This document shows, one piece after another, positions 8,471 through 16,965 of a DNA stretch of 64,000 nucleotides. Below the pieces are notes generated by a model. It worked only from the letters and a program-made list of their open reading frames with translations. It was not told the origin of the DNA and searched no databases. Position numbers and translations under genes: made by a program. How positions within the stretch are numbered: the first letter of the stretch is position 1; each line of letters opens with the position of its first letter. This stretch comes from Paraburkholderia guartelaensis (GTDB taxonomy: Bacteria; Pseudomonadota; Gammaproteobacteria; Burkholderiales; Burkholderiaceae): positions 1 to 64,000 of the forward strand of contig NZ_SMOD01000025.1 in the NCBI RefSeq assembly GCF_004353905.1, written 5' to 3'.

Positions 8471-8497
8471 GCGTGTCTGACCGCTGCGAAACCCGAA

Positions 8498-9337
8498 TCA
8501 GAACAGACGCAGCAACCCGTCGAGCCCGACGAAGTTGAACGCGACGCTCGCGGCCTCGCGCACCACCGGCTTCGCGCGGAACGCGACCGACAAACCCGCC
8601 ACGCCCATCATCTTGAGGTCGTTCGAGCCGTCGCCCATCGCGATTGCGCGGCGCGGATCGATGCCGATCTCTGCACAGGTTTCGGCGAGCGTACGCGCCT
8701 TCACGTCGGCATTGACGATCTCGCCCGTCACGCGGCCCGTGAGCTTGCCGTCGATGATTTCGAGCGTGTTCGCACGCGTGTAGTCGAGCCCGAGCCGCGC
8801 TTTCAGGCGCTCGGTGAAGAACGTGAAGCCCCCGGAAACGAGCAGCGTCTTCAGTCCCGCGGCCTTCGCGCCCGCGAGCATCTGCTCGGCGCCCGGCGAG
8901 AGCTGCAGGCGTTCCTCGTACACGCGCTCCAGGGCGCTCGCGTCGAGCCCCTCGAGCAGCGCCACGCGGCGCTTGAGGCTTTCGTTGAAGTCCTTGATCT
9001 CGCCGCGCATCGAGGCTTCGGTAATCGCCGCGACCTCGGCCTTCAGGCCGCAGAAGTCGGCGATTTCGTCGATGCATTCGATCGTGATGAGCGTCGAGTC
9101 CATGTCCATCGCCACGAGGCCGAAATCGGCCAGCTTGCGGCCGGCGTCGACGAACGCATAGTCGAGTTGATGCGTGCCGCAATAGACCTCGAGGTCGGCG
9201 CGCTGGGCCGGCTCGGCGTTCTCGATACGCAGCGCGTGGGCGTCGATGGGCGCGAGGCGGCTGCCGCGGGCGAGGCCGAGGAGCGGCTTGTGATGGACGG
9301 TGTCGAGCGGGGCGGGACTCTGGATGACGAGGTTCAT
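8498..9337 (-). CDS. serB: Phosphoserine phosphatase SerB
   Basis: HAD-superfamily phosphatase that makes L-serine from O-phosphoserine, the last step of the phosphorylated serine pathway. The 279-residue product carries the HAD nucleophile motif DMDSTLITIE with Asp78 and Asp80. It also has the SGGFTFF motif with the phosphate-binding Ser near residue 168, and the Mg-binding GDGSNDLKMM block near 250. The N-terminal 70 residues form a diverged ACT-like regulatory part, as in other proteobacterial SerB. The ATG at 9337 gives the conserved N-terminus MNLVIQSPAP; upstream codons are open but not conserved-looking. A candidate minus-strand -10 TACAAT lies at 9457-9462. Confidence 0.94.
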   Translation of the reverse strand: MNLVIQSPAPLDTVHHKPLLGLARGSRLAPIDAHALRIENAEPAQRADLEVYCGTHQLDYAFVDAGRKLADFGLVAMDMDSTLITIECIDEIADFCGLKAEVAAITEASMRGEIKDFNESLKRRVALLEGLDASALERVYEERLQLSPGAEQMLAGAKAAGLKTLLVSGGFTFFTERLKARLGLDYTRANTLEIIDGKLTGRVTGEIVNADVKARTLAETCAEIGIDPRRAIAMGDGSNDLKMMGVAGLSVAFRAKPVVREAASVAFNFVGLDGLLRLF

Positions 9338-9701
9338 GGCAGGACGGGCAAAGCCGACGCACGGCGTCGTCGGATCGATCGGATGAATAAGGGCGCAGTC
9401 GCGCGTGTGCGTGCAAGACCTCGCAGTGCTCCCTGCAGTGCGCGGCAAAGCCCGTTATTGTAACGTCCCGCCGACTGCTGCGGTCGCATGCGCCATCCGT
9501 CTCGCTTGTCCGCATGGCGGATGCTTCCCCGTTTTTGGCGTGCGTTTGCGAACACCTTACAGCGACGAAAGCGCCCATTCGAGGCACAATGAAAGCTCGT
9601 GCGGCGATCCGACGGGGGCGGCCGCCGCGTGCGTCAACCGAACGTGTCGCGACTCGCGTCGCGCGACGCGTCATGTGCGCCAAGGCGCCAGGGGAACCGG
9701 T
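9338..9701. other. Divergent intergenic region serB / LigD-type polymerase
   Basis: 364 bases with no convincing gene. They must hold the promoters of both flanking genes, which point away from each other. On the minus strand a TACAAT (9457-9462) is a plausible -10 for serB with a poor -35. On the plus strand nothing stands out beyond the ribosome site GGGGAA at 9691-9696. Confidence 0.5.
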
Positions 9702-10754
9702 ATGCAGGACGCTCGCAAGGCCCCAACCACGAAATCTGCCCGAACGCCGCGCGGCGAGCGGGCCCCGACATCGGACGCCGCCGCACCGGCCACGCCTGGC
9801 GCGTTCGTGCACCGCTTGCCTCGTAGCGCCCGGCGCCGGCGCGACGACTCCGCCGACAGCGAAATCGACGGCATACGCATCACGAGCGCACGGCGCGTCA
9901 TCGATGCGGACAGCGGCACGCACAAGCTCGAACTCGTGCGCTACTACGAGCGCGCCGCGCGCTGGATTTTGCCGCACCTGCGCGATCGCCCTGTGTCGCT
10001 CGTGCGTGCACCGCGCGGCTTGAGCGGCGAAATGTTCTTCCAGCGCCATCGCGCTCGCGCGCCGCTGCCCGAGCTCACCGAACACGAAGGGCTCGACCCG
10101 GGCCATCCGCCGTTGCTCACGATCGATACGGCGCGAGCGCTGATCAGCGCCGCGCAGATGGATGTCATCGAGCTGCACACCTGGAACGCCTGCGTCCACG
10201 ACATCGAACGGCCCGATCGGGTCGTGTTCGACCTCGACCCCGATCCGGCACTGGGCTGGGACCGCATGATCGAGGTGGCGCAGTCCACGCGCGCCTTGCT
10301 TGCGGAACTCAGGCTGGAATCGTTTTGCAAGACGAGCGGCGGCAAGGGGCTGCATATCGTCGTGCCGCTCACGCCGGAGGCGGGCTGGGATGACGCGAAG
10401 GCGTTCGCCCGTGCGGTTGCACAGCATCTGGCCTCCGTCTGGCCCACGCAGATCACGGCCACCATGGGCCCCGAACACCGCAAGAAGAAGATCTTCGTCG
10501 ACTATCTGCGCAACGCGCGCGGCGCGAGCACGGCGCTCGCGTACGGCGTGCGGGCGCGGCCGGGCATGGGCGTGTCGGTGCCGATCGGTTGGGACGAACT
10601 GGAGGCGACGACGGGCGGTGCGCAATGGACGCTTGCGACGATCGACGCGCGCCTCGCCCAGGTCGAGCAAGCCGACCCCTGGGCGGCCTATGCGAGCGTG
10701 CGCCAGACGTTGACGGCGGAGCTGACGTTGAGTCTCGAAACAGCCGGCAAGTAG
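9702..10754 (+). CDS. Stand-alone LigD-type DNA polymerase/primase domain protein
   Basis: A 350-residue protein made of little more than the polymerase (PolDom, archaeo-eukaryotic primase superfamily) domain of the bacterial end-joining protein LigD. After about 55 low-complexity residues come GIRITSARRVIDADSGTHKL (58-77), then YYERAARWILPHL and the RPVSLVRAP-GLSGEMFFQ block. The active site appears intact: Asp177 and Asp179 in VVFDLDPDP, the SGGKGLHIVVPL nucleotide-binding block (His218), and the third acidic residue in KIFVDYLRNARG. No ligase (adenylation) or 3'-phosphoesterase domain is encoded on either side, and no ku gene is near. The ATG at 9702 has a GGGGAA ribosome site at 9691-9696. 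It could be an accessory polymerase for repair or a surviving piece of a split LigD. Confidence 0.85.
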   Translation: MQDARKAPTTKSARTPRGERAPTSDAAAPATPGAFVHRLPRSARRRRDDSADSEIDGIRITSARRVIDADSGTHKLELVRYYERAARWILPHLRDRPVSLVRAPRGLSGEMFFQRHRARAPLPELTEHEGLDPGHPPLLTIDTARALISAAQMDVIELHTWNACVHDIERPDRVVFDLDPDPALGWDRMIEVAQSTRALLAELRLESFCKTSGGKGLHIVVPLTPEAGWDDAKAFARAVAQHLASVWPTQITATMGPEHRKKKIFVDYLRNARGASTALAYGVRARPGMGVSVPIGWDELEATTGGAQWTLATIDARLAQVEQADPWAAYASVRQTLTAELTLSLETAGK

Positions 10755-11056
10755 CGGTGCGTTGTGAGGTTTGCGTGCCGTGTATGCACGGCGAGTCGGC
10801 AATGCAGGCGCCGCGCGGGCGCATCACCGCGCGCTCTCGCACGGCAAGCAAATTGCTCGCGATGACAAGCAGGATAAAACCTGGTCCGTTCGATGCATGT
10901 GCTCGGCGCAAGGCAGCGCGCAGCGCGCTAGACTGCTAACAGACCATCCGCCGCACGGGAGCGGAGCGTCGTACCTGGCGGTTCGCGGCTCGCCGCGTTC
11001 GTTGCGTACACCGCTTTTCGCTCGTGGGCGCGGCCGTTCCCGCCAGGAGGTGACGC
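10755..11056. other. Intergenic region
   Basis: About 300 bases without a credible gene. The only signals are a weak promoter-like pair TTGCTC (10853-10858) and TAAAAC (10875-10880) spaced by 16 bases, and the perfect AGGAGG ribosome site (11043-11048) of the next gene. Confidence 0.35.
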
Positions 11057-11626
11057 ATGCCTTGCCGCAGCTCCCGCCACACTCGCCGCCGCCACGCGGC
11101 GCTCGTCCAGTTTGTCCTCGCCGCTTCCTGCGCGATCGCGCTGCCGGCACTCGCGGCCACGCCGATCACGGTCACTTCGAAAGCCGCAACCGACGGGCCG
11201 ATCCGCTATACGGTTCGGGTCGCGTCGAAGGCGTTCGGCGACGCCCAGGAGACCCGCACGCTGCGCTCGGGCGATACCGACGACTTCACCTGGCGCACCA
11301 CGCCGCCGGGCGGCGCGGTCGCGACGCCGCAAGGCTGCCCGGACTACGCCTCGTTGCCGCTCGACGCGAACGGCGCGATGGTCCGGCAGACCCAGGTGCG
11401 TCTCGCGCCTATCGTCGCGAGCAACGGCACGGCCACCGTGCAGGTGAGCTTCCGCGCCCAGGCGCCGCACGGCACGCAGTCGGTGTCGAGCAACGGCGCT
11501 TCGATCACGTGCCCCGCCGTGGTCGCGCATAGCGAAGTCGCCCACCTTACGATGCCCACAAACGGCACCGCGAAGACGCTCAAGCTCAGCGACGGCACGC
11601 AAATCACGATCTCGGCGCAGCGCTAG
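11057..11626 (+). CDS. Secreted hypothetical protein
   Basis: A 189-residue protein of unknown function with an unusually strong ribosome site (AGGAGGTGA from 11043, 5-8 bases before the ATG). Residues 1-34 form a Sec signal peptide: an Arg/His-rich n-region, the core LVQFVLAASCAIALPALA and cleavage near ALA-ATP. The mature part looks like a beta-rich domain (TPITVTSKAATDGPIRYTVR; LRSGDTDDFTWRTTPPGG) with two cysteines (in QGCPDY and ITCPAV) that could form a disulfide in the periplasm. It is free-standing between two longer intergenic gaps. I recognise no characterised family; a periplasmic or outer-surface role is inferred from the signal alone. Confidence 0.7.
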   Translation: MPCRSSRHTRRRHAALVQFVLAASCAIALPALAATPITVTSKAATDGPIRYTVRVASKAFGDAQETRTLRSGDTDDFTWRTTPPGGAVATPQGCPDYASLPLDANGAMVRQTQVRLAPIVASNGTATVQVSFRAQAPHGTQSVSSNGASITCPAVVAHSEVAHLTMPTNGTAKTLKLSDGTQITISAQR

Positions 11627-11680
11627 GGCGCGCCGCGAGCGCGATGGCCGGCGGGGCGCACAAGGTGCGCCGCTCAGGCT

Positions 11681-12493
11681 TTAAACGCGTGCCTTGCGCT
11701 CGATGAGCCGGGCAACGAGAAAGCGATGCTCCGACGAGAAGAGGCGCTGGTACGCGAGCAGCACCGCGCCTACGGTGCCGAGCGCCGACGAAGCCGCGAT
11801 CAGGAACATGATCACGATCTGATAGCGCACGGCCTGTAGCGGCGATTGTCCCGCGAGCACCTGGCCCGTCATCATGCCGGGCAGGCTTACCACGCCGACC
11901 ACGGCCATCTGGTTGAGCGTCGGGATCATGCCGGCGCGCACGGCTTCGCGGGCGCTCGCCTGCGCGGCTTCCCAGCGTGTCGCGCCCAGCGCGAGCGCGC
12001 TCTCCACACGGTCGCGCCGCGCGGTCAGTTCCTGCATCATGCGCTCCACGCCGAGCGACACCCCTGTCAGCGTGTTGCCGAGAATCATGCCGAGGATCGG
12101 AATCGCATATTGCGGCTCGTACCATGGCCGGATGCGGATCACCACGAAGAGCCCGACTGCCGCGACGAGCCACGCGCTCACCCAGATCGACACGATGCTG
12201 TCCGCACGCTGGCCGCCATAGGTGCGCGCGCCGCGCTGCGCCCCCGCAAAGCCCGCGATCAGCGTCATGAGTACCATGAGCGGCAGCACGACGTACCAGC
12301 GGTTGAACGCGAACACCCAGCCGAGCACGTAACCGATCGCGAGCAGCTGCACGACGGTGCGCACGGCGGCCCACGCCAGCTTGCGCTCGAGGTCGAGCTT
12401 GAGCAGCACGGAGACCGCGCCGTTGACGAACACGAGCAGTGCCGCAATGGCGACGTCGCCGATGCCGAGGTTCTGCAGCACGCCCGGGCTCAT
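11681..12493 (-). CDS. fetB: FetB/YbbM-type ABC exporter permease
   Basis: Inner-membrane permease of 270 residues, matching the UPF0014 (FetB/YbbM) family, whose E. coli member works with FetA in iron homeostasis and peroxide tolerance. Six to seven hydrophobic segments are visible, including VAIAALLVFVNGAVSVLL (about 13-30), TVVQLLAIGYVLGWVF and YVVLPLMVLMTLIAGFAG. The family loop GATRWEAAQASAREAVRAGM (190s) precedes IPTLNQMAVVGVVSLPGMMTG, the most conserved stretch. Its ATG overlaps the stop of the ATPase gene by four bases (12490-12493), so translation is coupled. Whether iron is the true substrate is not shown by the sequence. Confidence 0.85.
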   Translation of the reverse strand: MSPGVLQNLGIGDVAIAALLVFVNGAVSVLLKLDLERKLAWAAVRTVVQLLAIGYVLGWVFAFNRWYVVLPLMVLMTLIAGFAGAQRGARTYGGQRADSIVSIWVSAWLVAAVGLFVVIRIRPWYEPQYAIPILGMILGNTLTGVSLGVERMMQELTARRDRVESALALGATRWEAAQASAREAVRAGMIPTLNQMAVVGVVSLPGMMTGQVLAGQSPLQAVRYQIVIMFLIAASSALGTVGAVLLAYQRLFSSEHRFLVARLIERKARV

Positions 12494-13236
12494 TGTGCGG
12501 CTCCCTGTGTGAATGCCGCGTGCGTGGCCGGTTCTTCGAGCACACCCGTGCGCATCGTCAGATGCCGTGCGCCTACGCGCTGCGCCTGGGCGGGATCGTG
12601 CGAGACCCAGACCGTGGCGCGCGCCGTACGCGCCTCATCGAACCAGCCCGCGACGAGCGCTTCGACGGCGCGCGCCGATTCGGGGTCGAGAGACGCGGTC
12701 GGCTCGTCGAGCAGGAGCGCTTCGGGATCGAGCTGGAGCACGCGCACGAGCGCCACGATCTGCGCTTCGCCGCCAGAAAGCTCCGAGGTGTCGCGGGCGA
12801 GGAAGTCGCTGGAGCGGCCGATGGCGGCGAAGAGCGTGCCGGCGCGCGCGGCGTCGAATCGCACGTCGCGGTATGCCGCTAGCGTATAGGGGTAGCGCAG
12901 ATTGTCCTCGACGCTGCCGTCCAGCAGCGCGGGCCGCTGCCGCAGGTACGCAATATGCCGCCGATAGTGGACAATGCGCCCGCGCGTGACCGGTTCGCCA
13001 TGCCAGCGCACGTCGCCGCCGTCGAGCGGGTCGAGCAGCGCTAGCGCGCGCAGGAACACACTCTTGCCGGAGCCGGACGGTCCCGTCAGCACGGCGCGCT
13101 CGCCCGCCTGCAGGGCGAAGTCGGTGGGGTGCAGCAGCCACTGGCCGCGTTGCGCGTCGCGCCGCGCGATCTGGCGCGCTTCGACGAGGGGCGCTGTCGC
13201 CGCGTGGGGTGGGGAGGAATGATGGTGCTTGAGCAT
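12490..13236 (-). CDS. fetA: FetA/YbbL-type ABC transporter ATP-binding protein
   Basis: The ATPase partner of the downstream permease, about 248 residues. It has the Walker A motif GPSGSGKS, the Q-loop region RQRPALLDGSVEDNL, the signature LSGGEAQ, Walker B LLLDEPTASLDPES and the H-loop WVSHDP. The short signature variant LSGGEAQ and direct coupling to a UPF0014 permease are typical of FetA. I chose the ATG at 13236 (MLKHHHSS); a TTG four codons upstream at 13248 is also possible, and neither has a good ribosome site. The divergent gene upstream is the AsmA-family protein at 13365, so 13237-13364 must hold both promoters. Confidence 0.85.
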   Translation of the reverse strand: MLKHHHSSPPHAATAPLVEARQIARRDAQRGQWLLHPTDFALQAGERAVLTGPSGSGKSVFLRALALLDPLDGGDVRWHGEPVTRGRIVHYRRHIAYLRQRPALLDGSVEDNLRYPYTLAAYRDVRFDAARAGTLFAAIGRSSDFLARDTSELSGGEAQIVALVRVLQLDPEALLLDEPTASLDPESARAVEALVAGWFDEARTARATVWVSHDPAQAQRVGARHLTMRTGVLEEPATHAAFTQGAAQ

Positions 13237-13364
13237 CGAAGATTGCAAACAAGGCTAGCGTACAGGTCGCCGGAGGCAGTCAGGCCGTGTAACCGGGCAC
13301 GCTGACTGCTCTTGCGGTATTGCAACATAGCAGGCCAAACAACAATGCATAACGTGGAGTACGC

Positions 13365-15902
13365 ATGACGTCAACGCAGCCCAAGCCCTTCCGCCTCGGC
13401 CGCACGCTCGCCAGGATCATCGCATGGCTCGTCGCGGTTGTGGTCGTGTTGATAGCCGTGCTTGTCGTCTTCATTCTGACTTTCGACTGGAACCGCGCCA
13501 AACCCTACGTCAACGAGAAGGTCACCGAGGCCATTGGGCGGCCGTTCGCGATCGAAGGCGACCTCAAGGTGGGCTGGCAAAGGCCGCCCGGCGAAACGGG
13601 CTGGCGCGCATGGGTGCCCTGGCCGCGGTTTTCGGCCACCCAGATCGAGATTGCCAATCCCGACTGGACGAAGTCCCCGCACTTCGCCACGCTCGACGAA
13701 ATCGACTTCGAGGTGGCCGTGCTGCCGCTTCTCGCACACGACATCGTGATCCCGGCGATCAATCTCGTGAATCCGTCCATCGACGTCGAGCGTCTTGTCG
13801 ACGGACGCAACAACTGGACCTTCAAGCTGCCCGCCTCGAGCGGGCCGTCGACGTGGCGGCTCGATCTGCACGACATCACGTTCGCGAGCGGTAATATCGC
13901 CGTGAGCGACCAGCAGACGAAAACCGACGTGAAAATCGGGGTGAGCCTGCTTGGTCATGGCATCCCGATCGGCAAGGTGATGGAGGAGCAGGAAGCGGCG
14001 TCGCGCCAGGGCTCCGCACAGGTCATCGGGCGCGCGGGCGCGAACCGGCTGACGCAGCAGGTCAACAAGGAGCAGGCGTCGGAGGCGGCGGCCGCCAGCG
14101 CTGCAAGCGAGGCGAGCGGGGCGGCAGCTTCGGGCGTGCCAGCGGCCTCGAGTGTTGCCGGCACAACGACGGGCGCGATGGGCACGGCTGCCGCAACTAG
14201 CGCGCCCGCAGCCGGCTCGCAGACGCTCGCCGCGAGCGGAGCCAGCGGCGCCGTCGCGGGCTCGGGCGCGGCGCCCGCGCAGCCGCCCATGAAACAGCCG
14301 TTCTACGCGATCGGCTGGACGATCAAGGGCACGTACGGCAAGACGGCGCTTTCGGGCGACGGCAAGCTCGGCGGCGTGCTCGCCCTGCAGGACGCGAAGC
14401 GTCCGTTCCCGATCCAGGCCGACGTGCGCGTGGGCGACATGCACATCGCGCTGGTCGGCACGGTCACCGACCCGATGCATCTGGCCGCCGTCGATCTGCG
14501 CCTGTGGCTGCAGGGGCAAAGCCTGGCGCACCTTTACAACCTCACCGGCGTGACGTTGCCCGAAACGCCGCCGTATGCTACCGAAGGCCGCTTCGTCGGC
14601 AATTTCAGGCGCGGCGCGAGCGTGTTCCGCTATGAGAACTTCACGGGCCGTGTGGGCGGCAGCGATCTGAACGGCACGGTGGTCTACGAGCAACGCACGC
14701 CACGGCCGCTCCTGTCCGGCGAGCTGGTCTCGAACCTGCTGCAGTTCTCGGACCTCGCGCCGATCATCGGTGCCGACAGCAAGGCTAGCAAGGAAAAGCG
14801 CGGCGACACCGTGACGCAACCGGCCGATCGCGTGATCCCGGTCGAGCAGTTCCGCACCGACCGCTGGAACGCCATCGACGCCGACGTCAAGTTCACGGGC
14901 CGGCGCATCATCAAGCAGGGCAGCCTGCCGGTTCAGGACCTCTACACGCACGTCGTGATGACCAACGGCGTGCTCGTGCTCGACCCGTTGCAGTTTGGCG
15001 TGGCAGGCGGCACGCTTGGCACGCGTCTGAACCTGGACGGCAGCGCCGCGCCGCTCAAGGCGCGCGGCACGCTCGAGGCGCGCCACTTGAAGCTCAAAGA
15101 GCTATTCCCGAACTTCAAGACGATGCAGTCGGCGCTCGGCGAAATCAACGGCGACGCTTCGCTCACGGCGACCGGCAACTCGCCGGCGGCGCTCGCGGCG
15201 ACCTCGAACGGCGAAGTGAAACTGCTCGTCACGCAGGGCACGATCAGTATGCTGCTCATGGAGGCGGCGGGCCTGAACGTGGCGAACGTGGTCTACGAAA
15301 AGCTGTTCGGTTCGCGCGACGTGAAAATCAATTGCGCGGCGGCCGACTTCGTCGCGACCAACGGCGTGCTCGATCCACGCGTGTTCGCGCTCGACACCGA
15401 CGACGCCGTGATCAATATCGACGGCCCGATCGATCTGCGCGACGAATCGATGAACATGAAGATTCATCCGCATACGAAGGGCTTTCGCATTTTCACGCTG
15501 CGCTCGCCGCTCTACGTGAAGGGCACCTTCAAGAACCCGCACGTGGGCGTGGACGCAACGGCGCTCGCGCTGCGCGGCGGCGCGATGATCGGGCTCGGGC
15601 TGATCAACCCATTCGCCGCGCTGATTCCGCTGATCGCGCCGAGCAACAACAAGCCGCTGCCGTGTGACACGCTGTTCGCGCAGATGCATCAGCATCCCGT
15701 GGCGCCGCCGCCGGGCCAGAAAATGCACGCGCTGCCAAAGCCCGACCTCGGAAGCGCAGGCGCGAGCGCGCCTGCTGCGGCTGGTAAGGGCGATAAGGGG
15801 GATAAAGGCGCGAAAGCGGGCCCGGCATCGCGCAACGCGCCGTCGCCGGCCTCCGGCGGCAAGCCGACGGAAGGGCAAGAGCCGCTCTACAAGGGAAGCT
15901 GA
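13365..15902 (+). CDS. AsmA-family protein
   Basis: An 845-residue member of the AsmA/TamB-like family, whose members are anchored in the inner membrane and span the periplasm; they are linked to outer-membrane biogenesis and lipid transport. One N-terminal membrane anchor is present (ARIIAWLVAVVVVLIAVLVV, residues 16-35). It is followed by the AsmA N-terminal domain (WNRAKPYVNEKVTEAIGRPF near 46-65). An Ala/Ser/Gly-rich low-complexity stretch at about 230-310 separates this from the large beta-strand-rich domain and the conserved C-terminal AsmA block (GSRDVKINCAAADFVATNGV; VIGPID-like region). The last 55 residues are again low complexity. The ATG at 13365 follows GTGGAG. It ends at a strong terminator. 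Confidence 0.9.
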   Translation: MTSTQPKPFRLGRTLARIIAWLVAVVVVLIAVLVVFILTFDWNRAKPYVNEKVTEAIGRPFAIEGDLKVGWQRPPGETGWRAWVPWPRFSATQIEIANPDWTKSPHFATLDEIDFEVAVLPLLAHDIVIPAINLVNPSIDVERLVDGRNNWTFKLPASSGPSTWRLDLHDITFASGNIAVSDQQTKTDVKIGVSLLGHGIPIGKVMEEQEAASRQGSAQVIGRAGANRLTQQVNKEQASEAAAASAASEASGAAASGVPAASSVAGTTTGAMGTAAATSAPAAGSQTLAASGASGAVAGSGAAPAQPPMKQPFYAIGWTIKGTYGKTALSGDGKLGGVLALQDAKRPFPIQADVRVGDMHIALVGTVTDPMHLAAVDLRLWLQGQSLAHLYNLTGVTLPETPPYATEGRFVGNFRRGASVFRYENFTGRVGGSDLNGTVVYEQRTPRPLLSGELVSNLLQFSDLAPIIGADSKASKEKRGDTVTQPADRVIPVEQFRTDRWNAIDADVKFTGRRIIKQGSLPVQDLYTHVVMTNGVLVLDPLQFGVAGGTLGTRLNLDGSAAPLKARGTLEARHLKLKELFPNFKTMQSALGEINGDASLTATGNSPAALAATSNGEVKLLVTQGTISMLLMEAAGLNVANVVYEKLFGSRDVKINCAAADFVATNGVLDPRVFALDTDDAVINIDGPIDLRDESMNMKIHPHTKGFRIFTLRSPLYVKGTFKNPHVGVDATALALRGGAMIGLGLINPFAALIPLIAPSNNKPLPCDTLFAQMHQHPVAPPPGQKMHALPKPDLGSAGASAPAAAGKGDKGDKGAKAGPASRNAPSPASGGKPTEGQEPLYKGS

Positions 15903-15926
15903 TTCGGGAAGTCGAGGCGGCAAAAC

Positions 15927-15958
15927 CACTGCGCCGGGTCAATCGGCCCGGCGCAGTG
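15927..15958. terminator. Rho-independent-like hairpin after the asmA-type gene
   Basis: A perfect 12-bp stem, CACTGCGCCGGG (15927-15938) with CCCGGCGCAGTG (15947-15958), and an 8-base loop. It lies between converging genes and can serve both. No T-run is seen. Confidence 0.7.
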
Positions 15959-15985
15959 TGCAGAAAAGCTGGTTGAAAGCGCGAA

Positions 15986-16438
15986 CTAGCGCAACGAGCG
16001 CGGCGCCGTGTCGCCGGCGGCGTCCTGGCGGCGCGTGACGCGCCGGGTGGTCATGGTCGGACGCGCTGCGCCGAACTCGGGCAGGACCCGGCCGCGCGCG
16101 CGGCTCGCGAAGACGAGAAAGCCGAAGCCGTCCGCCTCGTACCAGTAACCGCCGTTCTCGAGGCCTTCGATCGGCTGCTCGAGCGCGTGAGCGATCGATT
16201 CGATGCAGCGTTTGCGCAACTCGCTCGTGCCAGGATAGGGCGGCTGCGCACCGCGCACGCTGCACAGGAGCACGTCGAGCCCCGGCAGGATATGCGCATA
16301 GAGCACGGGCTCGTCCTGCGCGCGCGCACGCGCGATCTTGGTATCAAGTTGGCCGAACGGTTTGAAGTGGCTCAGCACGGCGAGAAATGACTCATCGCCG
16401 TCTGCCTTGACGCGTTTGCGCTTTTTCGGGAAGGACAT
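15986..16438 (-). CDS. Hypothetical protein
   Basis: A 150-residue cytoplasmic-looking protein of unknown function. It starts with a very basic stretch (MSFPKKRKRVKADGDESF) and ends with a basic, disordered tail (TMTTRRVTRRQDAAGD). The middle, about residues 20-115, looks like a compact fold (HILPGLDVLLCSVRGAQPPY; GLENGGYWYEADGFGFLVFA) without a motif I can name. The ATG at 16438 was chosen because the protein composition changes there and AGGCGA lies nine bases ahead; the frame stays open to 16552. Its promoter must lie in the long gap upstream. Confidence 0.6.
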   Translation of the reverse strand: MSFPKKRKRVKADGDESFLAVLSHFKPFGQLDTKIARARAQDEPVLYAHILPGLDVLLCSVRGAQPPYPGTSELRKRCIESIAHALEQPIEGLENGGYWYEADGFGFLVFASRARGRVLPEFGAARPTMTTRRVTRRQDAAGDTAPRSLR

Positions 16439-16965
16439 AAAAATTCGCCTGAAAAAGGTGGATTGCAGTACACGCAGCGTTCCCATGCGACCACTCCCGG
16501 ACTGGTGCGCCGCACGTCGATCCTTTATAGCACACGGATTTGCTGTCTTCATGAGGATAGAGATGGGGACGGTCCGCTTAAACGATCCGGCCTTGCTGCC
16601 CCTGTTTCAAAACCCTCATTGCGTTCGCAAACGCCATGCCGGATCGCACGTCGCGCTCATGTAGATATCCCGGCGCTCTCTCGCTTGTCTCCGTCTCAAT
16701 AATAGACCTGTGTGTGCGCTCGGTGTGGCGAATTGCCGCAAAAAAGCGGGTTTTCCACGAGGCAACGTGTGTGATGTCACATACATTGTCATCCTGAAAA
16801 ATCGCGCAGATAATGTTGCGGTTCTGGTGCACGCGGCAGCTCCAGGCGCCTCAACTGTCAGGCGTCGCGAGGGCGCACGCGGCGCGAGATCTTGCAAAAC
16901 GCATTGCAGAAAAGCATGGCGAAAAGCACGGCGCGCCGCCCAGACCGCCACCGGACCAGACCGAC
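16439..16965. other. Long intergenic region before the histidine kinase
   Basis: 527 bases with lower GC than the surroundings and no convincing gene. It should contain promoters for the hypothetical gene on the minus strand and for the kinase on the plus strand. The clearest element is an inverted repeat at 16767-16784, listed separately. The kinase frame stays open from 16813, so the coding region may begin earlier. Confidence 0.5.
16767..16784. promoter_or_regulatory. Inverted repeat, possible operator
   Basis: GTGTGTGATGTCACATAC is an 18-base inverted repeat: the arms GTGTGTGA and TCACATAC agree at seven of eight positions. It lies about 200 bp ahead of the histidine-kinase start. The TGTGA/TCACA half sites are separated by only two bases, too close for a CRP site. 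Confidence 0.35.

Noticed and set aside
16767..16784. CRP-binding site
   Set aside because: TGTGA and TCACA half-sites are two bases apart; CRP needs six.
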